Of a DNA stretch of 20,182 nt, positions 13,023 through 19,946 are shown one piece after another. The notes under the pieces were generated by a model. That model was not told where the DNA came from, made no database searches, and was given only the letters and a program-made list of their open reading frames with translations. The DNA lies in contig DBYB01000067.1 in assembly GCA_002309995.1 (NCBI GenBank), positions 5,141 to 25,322 on the forward strand, written 5' to 3'. The first letter of the stretch is position 1. Each line of letters begins with the position of its first letter. The position numbers and the translations under genes are program-made. The stretch comes from Bacteroidales bacterium UBA1197 (GTDB taxonomy: Bacteria; Bacteroidota; Bacteroidia; Bacteroidales; UBA932).

Positions 13023-14624
13023 TTATTTCTTGAAGTTGAACCTGATGTCGGCGGGGATATTCTCAAGGCCAAGGTAGAGGAGGTCGGCGTCGTAGTCGGC
13101 ACTGCGCTTGGCGTACTGTCCCTCAAACGCTTCGGCGGCCGCCTTGTCGCCGGTGGCCTGCATCTTGAGCACCAGTGCGGTGAGGTCGGAGAGGGCCGTT
13201 TCCATCTTTCCGAAATCCAGCGAGTACTGGTTGGAGGCCTTGCGCTGGAAGGCGCCTTCCTGAGCCAGGTAGTTATAGATGATGATGTTGGCGCGACCGA
13301 GTGCCGAGCCCTCGCCGAAACGCTCGGAGCGGAGCAGGGAAGCGAAGTAGGTTGCCAGAGCGTCCTCTTTGGTGAAGAGATGATGTATGTCGTAGTGGTT
13401 CTGGAGCTTGCAGACGAGGAGGATGCCGGCGGCGTTGGCCTTTACTTCCTCGAGGGTGGGAGCCACGTTGCCCAGGGCCTCTTCCACGTTGCCCAGGCCG
13501 TTAACGGTCTCCTTCACGCCGAGGCCGTGCGCCACTTCGCGGAAGGCGATGTTCCACAGGAACGCGTCTGCAGACAGATGCTCGGCAGCGTCTGACTCAA
13601 GCAGGACTTCGCCGGCGGGGGCTACGATATGGTTATACTTGGCGTTGATGATGTTCTCCAGGAGGATGGTGCGGGTGCCGCGGTCGCGCTGTACGTCGGA
13701 GTCGAAGGGCAGGTTCAGGGCGATCACCTTCACGCCGGCGTTGGCCTTTCCGGCATAATAGAGGGCGTCGCAGGAGAAGATGTTGGAGCCTGCGCCGGGC
13801 TGGAAGGTCTTGTAGGCCGGGTCGCCGGGAAGATCCTGCTGGAACTCGCCGATGCGGGATACGTACTGCATCAGTTCCTCGGTGCGGGCCTGCTTCTTCA
13901 GGAGTACGAATGCCTCATAGGAACGCTTGATGCCCAGGAGCTGGTCGTCGGTTACCTCATTGGGGCCGATGACGAGGTCCATCTTGCTGTCGTCCATATC
14001 CAGCCAGGCAAGGGAGCTCTCGTAGTAGCTATCGGTCTTGAGAGCTTCAGCCTTGCTCAGCAGGTACTTGGCTACGCTGGGCTTGATGGTGATGTCGGCT
14101 GCGGCCTTCAGGTAGTTGCCGATCTTGTCGATATGCTCCTTGTAAGCGTCGTGGTACCAGACTGCCTGCAGGGAACCGTCGTCGGCGCGGCGCACGAGGG
14201 TGTAGGGGCTGTTCTTGGCGGGATTGTCCCAGGCGTCGAACTCTTCCTTCGTCATATCGGCAGGGTAGAAGCCCGCGCCGGGAAGGGCGTCTGCGTAACC
14301 CTCCACGAACGATTTGCCTGTGCTGCGGTCCCAGGGGCCGTAGTTGATTTCCGCGAAGGTCTTCTGCACGGGGTCGGAGATGCCGTCAAGCAAAGCCTGC
14401 TTGTCTCCGAAGTACTGCTCCCAGTAGAGGGCGTCCACTTCGTCGGCTGCGAAGCGGTATAGGTTGAGCACTTCCTTGCCGTTGTCGGTGATGTCGCTCA
14501 GGTCGGGTGCCGCGATGGTCACCTCGGCATAGTCTGCCACGCTGCGGGCAAACGGTGATTTGGTTTCGTTGCAGGAAACCACCGTGAGCAATGCCAGGGT
14601 GGCCGGAATGAGATACTTTTTCAT
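13023..14624 (-). CDS. M49-like (dipeptidyl-peptidase III-related) lipoprotein with altered zinc site, paralogue B
   Basis: This protein of about 533 residues begins MKKYLIPATLALLTVVSC, a type II signal peptide whose lipobox cysteine should be lipidated. I chose the ATG at 14624 over the one at 14636 because it gives a normal signal peptide. Sequence such as AEINYGPWDR, GAGFYPADMT, SPYTLVRRADDG and GLGVKETVNGLG fits the M49-related Bacteroidota peptidases. In those relatives the zinc motif is FHEVAHGLG with a later EEGKAD; here it is FREVAHGLG and EEVKAN. Thus the first zinc histidine is Arg, while the second histidine and the ligand-position Glu remain. It is probably not a normal metallopeptidase. 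It is collinear over its whole length with paralogue A. Confidence 0.8.
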   Translation of the reverse strand: MKKYLIPATLALLTVVSCNETKSPFARSVADYAEVTIAAPDLSDITDNGKEVLNLYRFAADEVDALYWEQYFGDKQALLDGISDPVQKTFAEINYGPWDRSTGKSFVEGYADALPGAGFYPADMTKEEFDAWDNPAKNSPYTLVRRADDGSLQAVWYHDAYKEHIDKIGNYLKAAADITIKPSVAKYLLSKAEALKTDSYYESSLAWLDMDDSKMDLVIGPNEVTDDQLLGIKRSYEAFVLLKKQARTEELMQYVSRIGEFQQDLPGDPAYKTFQPGAGSNIFSCDALYYAGKANAGVKVIALNLPFDSDVQRDRGTRTILLENIINAKYNHIVAPAGEVLLESDAAEHLSADAFLWNIAFREVAHGLGVKETVNGLGNVEEALGNVAPTLEEVKANAAGILLVCKLQNHYDIHHLFTKEDALATYFASLLRSERFGEGSALGRANIIIYNYLAQEGAFQRKASNQYSLDFGKMETALSDLTALVLKMQATGDKAAAEAFEGQYAKRSADYDADLLYLGLENIPADIRFNFKK

Positions 14625-14641
14625 TATAGCGTGCATTTTAT

Positions 14642-16147
14642 TTAGACGATATGTAAGGAACCGGCGGCGAAGAGCACCAGGTATCCGAGGATGATGCTGA
14701 TGAAGCCGATGATGATACCCATACGGGCCATATCCTTCTGCTGGATGAGGTTGGTGGCGTATGCCAGTGCATTCGGCGGAGTGGAGATGGGCAGGATCAT
14801 AGCGCTGCTGGAGGCGATAGCCACACCGATAAGTATGGTGGAGGTGCCTCCGATGGCGGCGAGCTTATCGCCCATAGCCGTGCAGACCACCACCAGGATG
14901 GGCATCAGCAGGGCGGCCGTGGCTGAGTGCGAAATCAGGTTGGAGAGACCGTAGCACAGCAGGCCGGAGAGGATGAGAATCAGAATCGGAGAGAATTCGC
15001 CGAAAGGAATGGCGCGGACTACGAGGGCCGCAAGTCCGGAGCCGTTCATCGCGTAACCCAGGGCGAAGCCGCCGGCGACCATCCAGATGACGGACCAGTT
15101 GATTTCTTCGAGGTCGTATTTGCTGATGATTCCTGCCATGGCGAAGACGGCGAAGGGAATCAGCGCAACGGTATAAGTGTTGATGCCGGTGAGAGCATCC
15201 ATCATCCACAGGAGGATGGTAATGACCATCGTGATGATGACGATGGTGCTCTTGCGGTCCTTCTTCATCTCGCCGTCAATCTTGAGCTCGATGGTCTTCT
15301 GGGTGAAGGGGAAGAACTTCTTCAGGAGCATCCAGGCAATCAGGATCATTATGATTACGAGCGGCACCATGAATATCATCCACTGGCCGAAGCCGATGCC
15401 GAGGTTGAGGCCCTCGGGGTCGTTGAGGTACTTCAGGGCGATGGTGTTCGGGGGAGTGCCGATAGGGGTTCCCATTCCGCCCAGGTTGGCGGCGATGGGG
15501 ACGCTCAGCGCCATTGCAATGCGGCCTTTGCCGCCTTCCGGCAGCTGCTTGAACACCGGAGTGAGGAATGTGAGCATCATAGCCGTGGTGGCCGTGTTGC
15601 TGATGAACATAGAGAACAGGGCCGTAACGAGCATAAAGCCCAGCAGGATGTTCTCGCTCTTCTTGCCGAACGGGGTGAGGAGAACTCGGGCCAGATGTAC
15701 GTCAAGCCCTATCTTGGTAGTTGCAATTGCCAGGACGAAGCCGCCTATGAAGAGCATTATCACCGGGTCGGCAAAACTGGCCATCACCTGCTTGTAGCCG
15801 AGGAGTTGTCCGACTTCGGACGGATTGCAAATCCACTTGATGCCGGAGTCGGATGCGAACAGCAGCAGGAGGACCATTATGCTGACCGACGTAGCCCAGG
15901 CGGGCACCAGCTCGAACACCCACATCAGCGTGGCATAGACGAATATGGCGATAATCCTCTGCTGTACCTGGGTGAGGCCGTCGATACCGAAGTTTTCGGT
16001 GGGCAGGAACCATAGCACGAGGACTATGATGGCGACGAATATGAGGCCGAAGCTTTTCTTCTTAAGTATATTGGGGTTGAACCTGTTGCTCTGACGCAAC
16101 CTGTGCATCTGTTCAACCAGATTGAAACCTGTGAAATTCTTGAACAT
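14642..16147 (-). CDS. DASS/SLC13-family sodium:anion (dicarboxylate-type) symporter
   Basis: A 501-residue inner-membrane transporter with many hydrophobic helices. DASS features are present: ISNTATTAMM (about 182-191, first SNT clamshell motif), MGTPIGTPPNTIAL (about 225-238), ISHSATAALL (about 405-414, the position of the second SNT motif) and ILPISTPPNALAYATN near the end. Family members import succinate, fumarate, malate, citrate or related anions with Na+. The second motif is SHS rather than SNT, which may affect Na+ or substrate contacts. It has a soluble N-terminal stretch of about 33 residues. It sits between the two M49-like lipoprotein genes (gaps of 20 and 17 bp with the chosen starts), suggesting they share a substrate or pathway. 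Confidence 0.88.
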   Translation of the reverse strand: MFKNFTGFNLVEQMHRLRQSNRFNPNILKKKSFGLIFVAIIVLVLWFLPTENFGIDGLTQVQQRIIAIFVYATLMWVFELVPAWATSVSIMVLLLLFASDSGIKWICNPSEVGQLLGYKQVMASFADPVIMLFIGGFVLAIATTKIGLDVHLARVLLTPFGKKSENILLGFMLVTALFSMFISNTATTAMMLTFLTPVFKQLPEGGKGRIAMALSVPIAANLGGMGTPIGTPPNTIALKYLNDPEGLNLGIGFGQWMIFMVPLVIIMILIAWMLLKKFFPFTQKTIELKIDGEMKKDRKSTIVIITMVITILLWMMDALTGINTYTVALIPFAVFAMAGIISKYDLEEINWSVIWMVAGGFALGYAMNGSGLAALVVRAIPFGEFSPILILILSGLLCYGLSNLISHSATAALLMPILVVVCTAMGDKLAAIGGTSTILIGVAIASSSAMILPISTPPNALAYATNLIQQKDMARMGIIIGFISIILGYLVLFAAGSLHIV

Positions 16148-16167
16148 AGTATCTGTTGCGTTAGAGA

Positions 16168-17769
16168 TTATTCATAATTGAAACGGATGTCCACGGGGAT
16201 TCCGGCGCTCTCGAGGACGCGCTTGTCGGAGAGGCTCTCAGGGCCGGCCACGCCGTATTTGGCTATGAGCGCGTGGGCGGCGTTGATGTCGCCGTGGGCC
16301 TGGATGCGGAGAATCTCTGCGCCGATGGCCTCCAGCGCCTGCCAGGTCTTGTCGTAGTCGATGCTGTAACGGCCGGAGGCGTTCCATACGATGGCCTTGT
16401 TCTCAAGCAGGTAGTTATAGACGACGATATTGGCGATGCCGGTAGGGTCGGCCGCTCCGAAGCGGGTGGAGCGGATGGTGTTGGTGACGAAGGTGGTGAG
16501 CACGTCTTCCTTCTGGAAGAGGGCGGAGATGTTGTAGTCTTCGGCTTCCTGCGCGCAGAGCCAGGCGCCCAGCACGTTGGACTTGGCTTTCTCGAGCGTG
16601 AGCGCTTCGTTGCCGAGCGCTTCGGCCACGGTGCCCATCCCGTTGATGGTCTCCTTAACGCCCAGGCCCTTTGCGATCTCGCGGAACACGATGAGCCAGT
16701 AGAAGGCGCTGGCGTCCACGTGGGGCTGATATGTCGATTCCAGCAGGGCGCTGCCGACCGGGTGGACGGTGCGGTTGAACTTCTCGCGGATGACGTTGTC
16801 GAAGATGATGGTGCGGGTGCCCAGTTCCTGCTGTGCCTTGGCATCATAGGGGAAGTTGATGCCGATGACCTTGTAGCCGGCGTTGGTGTAGCCGCTGCAG
16901 TACAGTACGTTGCAGGAGAAGATGTCGGACTCGGCTCCGGGGACGAATTCGTGGTTGGCGGCATCGCCGGGGAGCATCTTCTGATACTCGGGCATACGGG
17001 CGGAGAGGGCGTTCAGCTCCTCGGTGCGCTGGAGGTTCTTCAACAGCACGTAAGCGCCGTAGGAGGCCTTGGTGCCGTAGAGGCCGTCGTCAGCAGCCTC
17101 GATGGGTCCGATTACCAGGTCCATCTTGCTGTCGTTCATCTCCAGCCAGGCCTTGTTGCTCTCGTAGTAGTCATCAGTCTTGAGACCATCAATCATATTG
17201 AGCAGGTAGTGCCGTACGCTTTCCTTGATGGTGACGTCGGCGGCACGCGTCAGGTATTCCTCAATCTTGCCGATCTGCTGGGCGAACGCGTCGTGGTACC
17301 AGACGGTCTTGAGGCTGCCGTCGGCGGCCCGGCGGATGAGCGTGTAGGGGCTGCTCTTTTCGGGATTGTTCCAGGCGAGGTATTCCTCAGGAGTCATATC
17401 TGCCGGATAGAAACCGGCGCCGGCGGGCTTGAGGCCGTATCCCTTCAGGAAGGGCTTCCCGTCGATGCGGTCCCAGGGGCCGTAGTTTATTTCTGCATAG
17501 AGTTTCTCTGACGGGTCGGTGAGGGAACCCAGGAAGGATTCTCCGTTGCCGTAGTACTGCTCCCAGTAGATTTTGTCCACCTCGTCGGCGGCCATACGGT
17601 ACAGTCTGAGGACTTCTTTACCGTTGTCGGTAATGCCGGTAAGGTCCGGCGCCGGAATGGTCACGCAGGCGTAATTCTGCACCAGGCGCCCGGCGTCCGT
17701 CTGCTCCTGCGAGCAGGAAGCGGCGGCCAGGACCGCGAGTGACCATACAACAATTGCAAGTTTCTTCAT
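16168..17769 (-). CDS. M49-like (dipeptidyl-peptidase III-related) lipoprotein lacking zinc ligands, paralogue A
   Basis: A 533-residue lipoprotein: MKKLAIVVWSLAVLAAASC ends in a lipobox with Cys19. It shares all major blocks with paralogue B: DNGKEVLRLYR, YAEINYGPWDR, GAGFYPADMT, SPYTLIRR, MDLVIGPIEA, GTRTI and GLGVKETINGMG. The zinc motif FHEVAHGLG of active relatives is FREIAKGLG here (residues about 362-370), so both histidines are lost (Arg363, Lys367). The second motif EEGKAD is EKAKSN (about 393-398), replacing the ligand glutamate with lysine. The general-base Glu364 remains. It cannot bind zinc in the usual way and is best seen as a pseudo-peptidase, perhaps a binding protein. It is the first gene of the operon, with a consensus promoter just upstream. 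Confidence 0.82.
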   Translation of the reverse strand: MKKLAIVVWSLAVLAAASCSQEQTDAGRLVQNYACVTIPAPDLTGITDNGKEVLRLYRMAADEVDKIYWEQYYGNGESFLGSLTDPSEKLYAEINYGPWDRIDGKPFLKGYGLKPAGAGFYPADMTPEEYLAWNNPEKSSPYTLIRRAADGSLKTVWYHDAFAQQIGKIEEYLTRAADVTIKESVRHYLLNMIDGLKTDDYYESNKAWLEMNDSKMDLVIGPIEAADDGLYGTKASYGAYVLLKNLQRTEELNALSARMPEYQKMLPGDAANHEFVPGAESDIFSCNVLYCSGYTNAGYKVIGINFPYDAKAQQELGTRTIIFDNVIREKFNRTVHPVGSALLESTYQPHVDASAFYWLIVFREIAKGLGVKETINGMGTVAEALGNEALTLEKAKSNVLGAWLCAQEAEDYNISALFQKEDVLTTFVTNTIRSTRFGAADPTGIANIVVYNYLLENKAIVWNASGRYSIDYDKTWQALEAIGAEILRIQAHGDINAAHALIAKYGVAGPESLSDKRVLESAGIPVDIRFNYE

Positions 17770-17793
17770 ATTGATCGGTTATAATAAAGTCAG

Positions 17794-17824
17794 CAAAGAT
17801 AACTATTATTTAGCTTATTGCAAT
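17794..17824 (-). promoter_or_regulatory. promoter of the six-gene operon
   Basis: On the - strand, TATCTTTG (17801 to 17794) has ATTG (17824 to 17821) 19 bp upstream, a 3 of 4 match to the -33 box. The leader to the ATG at 17769 would be about 18-20 nt. No other promoter of this quality was noticed in the small gaps down to 8734. Confidence 0.55.
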
Positions 17825-17895
17825 CAATGGAGGGGGTAATTGCTCACGGGCGAGGCGACATCCCGCTATACAGATATCTTCCCCATACCGGCAGA

Positions 17896-17937
17896 TATCC
17901 GGGACCTTGCCCCATCTCTGGAGCAAAATCCCGGATA
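17896..17937 (-). terminator. long imperfect hairpin, possible terminator after the OMP gene
   Basis: TATCCGGGA (17896-17904) pairs perfectly with TCCCGGATA (17929-17937). Inside, TTGC/GCAA (17907-17910 / 17923-17926) and CCA/TGG (17912-17914 / 17919-17921) continue the stem around a TCTC loop. It begins 19 bp beyond the stop of the outer-membrane protein gene. No T-run follows on the - strand, so a classical intrinsic terminator is not proven. An operator for the downstream operon promoter is an alternative. Confidence 0.4.
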
Positions 17938-17956
17938 CTCTGAATAATATCTGCTG

Positions 17957-18676
17957 CTAGAACAGGTAGGCGCCGGAAAGCCAGATTCCGTTGTTGTGTG
18001 CGTGCTCGCCGGTGCAGGGCGGGATGAACCCGAAGTCGAGCCCCAGGGAGAAACGGAACTTGTGGCCGAGTTCAAGGCCGGCGTCGCCCCCGAGACCGAG
18101 GTCGAGGAAGCGGGCGCACGAGGTGTCGTGCTTCTTGAAGCGAATGAGTCTCACGTCCAGATACGGGCCGGCCTCAACGAAGAAGGCGAGATTGTCGTCA
18201 AGCGGAAGGGTGTACCCGAGTCTTACGGGAACCTCAAGATACAGGGTCCTCAGCTTTTCGAACGGCACGGGGCTGCATCCGCGCAGGCTCAGGCGGCTGC
18301 CGGCCATCAGGTATGCGTGAGGCAGGATGAAAGGCATCCTGGCATCCACGCCGCCCCTGATCTGGAACATCGCCGGGCGGCCCAGATATAAACCCATTCC
18401 GCCGGTCGCCCCGAAGCGCAGCTTGCTGTAGAAGTCTTCGTTATTCTCCTCCTCTTGCTTCTTGTCGTTGTCTTTCTTGTCCTTGGCGTCCTTGGCGTCC
18501 TTGGCGTCCCTGGCGGCCTTGGCGTCCCTGGCGGCGGAATCCTTGCTCTTGCCGGATTTCTGCTGCACGGAAGTGGTTTGGCTTGATTGGGCCTGTTTCT
18601 GCGTTTTTCCGTTGTTCTGCGCGCCCATGCTAATCGTCGCCAGAACTATAAGTGCGGATATCAATATTTTTTTCAT
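17957..18676 (-). CDS. outer-membrane beta-barrel protein with charged repeat linker
   Basis: A 239-residue protein with a Sec signal peptide (MKKILISALIVLATISMGA, cleavage before QNN). Residues about 20-80 are a polar, highly charged linker with repeated AKD/ARD triplets. Residues about 85-239 have the alternating pattern of a small beta-barrel of the porin/OMP_b-brl type, for example GATGGMGLYLG, LYLEVPVRLGY, AFFVEAGPYLDV and GGDAGLELGHKF. It ends in LSGAYLF, with the terminal Phe typical of BAM substrates. A barrel of this length would be about eight strands. It is the third gene of a - strand unit, 19 bp after the 109-residue gene. The specific role is unknown. Confidence 0.75.
   Translation of the reverse strand: MKKILISALIVLATISMGAQNNGKTQKQAQSSQTTSVQQKSGKSKDSAARDAKAARDAKDAKDAKDKKDNDKKQEEENNEDFYSKLRFGATGGMGLYLGRPAMFQIRGGVDARMPFILPHAYLMAGSRLSLRGCSPVPFEKLRTLYLEVPVRLGYTLPLDDNLAFFVEAGPYLDVRLIRFKKHDTSCARFLDLGLGGDAGLELGHKFRFSLGLDFGFIPPCTGEHAHNNGIWLSGAYLF
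18481..18534. repeat. six 9-bp tandem units encoding the AKD-rich linker
   Basis: Units of CCTTGGCGT (18481, 18490, 18499, 18517) and CCCTGGCGG (18508, 18526) follow one another without gaps. They lie in the outer-membrane protein gene and encode a three-residue periodic, alternately basic and acidic linker. Copy number could vary without frameshift. Confidence 0.85.
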
Positions 18677-18695
18677 ATGGATGGTTTTTAGTTTT

Positions 18696-19025
18696 CTATC
18701 GGATGAGTGCGAACTGGTCCAGATACTTGTTCAGTGAGGCTAGTTCAGCGAGGTCGCGGGACAGGAAGGCGCCACAGAACAGTTCCCGGAAGCGGCAAAG
18801 CTCTTCCCACATAGCGCTGCGTGCCGTGAGAGGCTCATTCAAACGGCCCAGTCGGATGGTCAGGTCAATCAGTTCCTGGAATCGGACAAAGGCACTCTCC
18901 GCCCGGGCTTCCTTACCGGCAGCCAGGGACCTGTACACACGGGAGGTCTCGCTGCCTATGTTGGCCATCTGCTGCGGAAATGATAGTTCGGCCCAACGGC
19001 CGTTTTCCAGGGAAGAGTGCTGCAT
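18696..19025 (-). CDS. small helical protein of unknown function
   Basis: This 109-residue protein, beginning MQHSSLENGRWAELSFPQQM, is soluble and predicted largely helical, with amphipathic segments such as ESAFVRFQELIDLTIRLG and MWEELCRFRELFCGAF. I recall similar short Bacteroidota proteins (MQHS..NGRW...MANIGSE) of unknown function, sometimes near nucleotidyltransferase-like genes, which would fit a four-helix HEPN-like fold; that is speculation. Its ATG directly follows the TAA of the DUF5674 gene (TAAATG), so the two are probably coupled in translation. Confidence 0.65.
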   Translation of the reverse strand: MQHSSLENGRWAELSFPQQMANIGSETSRVYRSLAAGKEARAESAFVRFQELIDLTIRLGRLNEPLTARSAMWEELCRFRELFCGAFLSRDLAELASLNKYLDQFALIR

Positions 19026-19367
19026 TTATTCTATAATGAATTGTTCAACAATCTTTTGGATAGTAGCCCTGACCTCCGGGTTCAGGACATCCCGCGAAGG
19101 ATTACCTTGCCAGGACCGGATATTGATGAGGGAGTCGAACTCAATGAAATCATCACCGTGCTCCTCAACCCAGAGGTTGAATCCCCAAAGGTCTTCTTGC
19201 GCAGAACCATTTTTGAGCAGCATTTGCTCCAGGTCGGCATGCAGGTCCGCATCAATGGCCAAAAGCCCAAGTCTGACATCGGCTACGCATTTTATCATGT
19301 CGCCGAAAGTATTGACTGCGAGCGTACGGAGTTCTGCCCTTGAAATGGGAGATTGGAGGATCTGCAT
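19026..19367 (-). CDS. DUF5674 family protein
   Basis: A 113-residue soluble protein starting MQILQSPISRAEL. It shows the segments I associate with DUF5674: FGDMIKCVADVRLGLLAID, LHADLEQMLLKNGSAQEDLWG and FIEFDSLINIRSWQGNPSR. The function of the family is unknown. I chose the ATG at 19367 over one at 19421 because the longer form would start upstream of the -7 promoter box and add a poorly conserved hydrophobic stretch. It is the first gene of the unit with the 109-residue protein and the outer-membrane protein. Confidence 0.8.
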   Translation of the reverse strand: MQILQSPISRAELRTLAVNTFGDMIKCVADVRLGLLAIDADLHADLEQMLLKNGSAQEDLWGFNLWVEEHGDDFIEFDSLINIRSWQGNPSRDVLNPEVRATIQKIVEQFIIE

Positions 19368-19382
19368 GGCAATGAGTTTTGA

Positions 19383-19415
19383 CAAAGATAAGAAAAAAGA
19401 CGAAATCCTTTTAAA
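19383..19415 (-). promoter_or_regulatory. promoter of the DUF5674 unit
   Basis: On the - strand, TATCTTTG (19390 to 19383) lies 21 bp from TTTA (19415 to 19412). The box ends 15 nt before the start codon chosen at 19367. It is divergent from the TIGR04076 promoter. Confidence 0.5.
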
Positions 19416-19420
19416 AAACA

Positions 19421-19451
19421 CTTGGGAATTGCCGGCAGCGACTTATCTTTG
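19421..19451 (+). promoter_or_regulatory. promoter of the TIGR04076 gene, apparently leaderless
   Basis: CTTG at 19421-19424 and TATCTTTG at 19444-19451 are spaced by 19 bp. The ATG follows only 4 nt after the box, so transcription would begin at or within a few bases of the start codon. Confidence 0.55.
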
Positions 19452-19455
19452 CATA

Positions 19456-19752
19456 ATGAAAGTTAGAATCAAGGCTGTCCGGAAGGCATCGTATCCGGAT
19501 TTGATGGCGAAATATGAGAACCCGATAGAGCATACTTGCGATGTGCTGGAGGGGCAGGAGTGGATTTCGGTAGACGGCAAGTGCCCTGAAGGAATGTGCC
19601 CTTCCGCCTGGGGGTCGATGCGGGAGTTCGTCGAGGCCCTGGCCCGCGGCGAGGGCAACTTCTACGACGGTTGGATGAAGAATCCACAGAGCGCTATGAT
19701 CAGCTGCAACGACGGCTTCCGGCCCGTGAGTTTCTACATAGAAGTGATATGA
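19456..19752 (+). CDS. TIGR04076 family protein
   Basis: A 98-residue protein of unknown function, MKVRIKAVRKASYPDLMAKY followed by a VLEGQEWISVDGKCPEGMCP segment. The cysteines (in HTCDV, GKCPEGMCPSAW and ISCNDGFRPV) and the closing GFRPVSFYIEVI fit the TIGR04076 family. Cysteine spacing hints at metal binding or redox activity, but nothing is established. I chose the start at 19456 because it begins directly after the promoter; the much longer frame from 18652 overlaps real genes on the other strand. Confidence 0.8.
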   Translation: MKVRIKAVRKASYPDLMAKYENPIEHTCDVLEGQEWISVDGKCPEGMCPSAWGSMREFVEALARGEGNFYDGWMKNPQSAMISCNDGFRPVSFYIEVI

Positions 19753-19793
19753 GGCATTCTTCGGCTGCCGGGACAATCAGGTTACGAAGACTA

Positions 19794-19941
19794 ATGGAAA
19801 CAAATAGGATACGACTGCGAGCGTGGCGCGGCGGTGATGCCGAAGTGCGGCTTCGTTCCCACCGGCGAAATCTGTGTCGATGAATCCCTAGCCGGCTCCG
19901 ACCGCCCGATGAGGGTGCTGAGATTGGAAATAAAACGATAG
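19794..19941 (+). pseudogene. GNAT acetyltransferase remnant with internal deletion
   Basis: METNRIRLRAWRGGDAEV from 19794 is a typical GNAT N-terminus (strand beta1 with R-W-x-x-x-D). In another frame the next bases read AVMPKCGFVPTGE and then AGSDRPMRVLRLEIKR, ending at TAG 19939-19941, a typical GNAT C-terminus (the V-M-x-K-C-G-F motif). The roughly 100 residues between, including the acetyl-CoA-binding loop, are gone. The frames change around 19830-19845, so the gene is both deleted and frameshifted. Family membership is clear; the original substrate cannot be told. Confidence 0.7.
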
Positions 19942-19946
19942 ATAAT

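Noticed and set aside
10747..13077. 776-residue ORF on the + strand opposite the GH31 and dehydrogenase genes
   Set aside because: Very long, but it spans two well-supported genes and their junction on the other strand and has a biased composition without domains; stop depletion from GC-rich codon use explains it.
18652..19752. 366-residue ORF on the + strand ending with the TIGR04076 protein
   Set aside because: Its first 268 residues are antisense to the DUF5674 and 109-residue genes and have a Ser/Arg-rich shadow composition; only the last 98 codons are a real gene.
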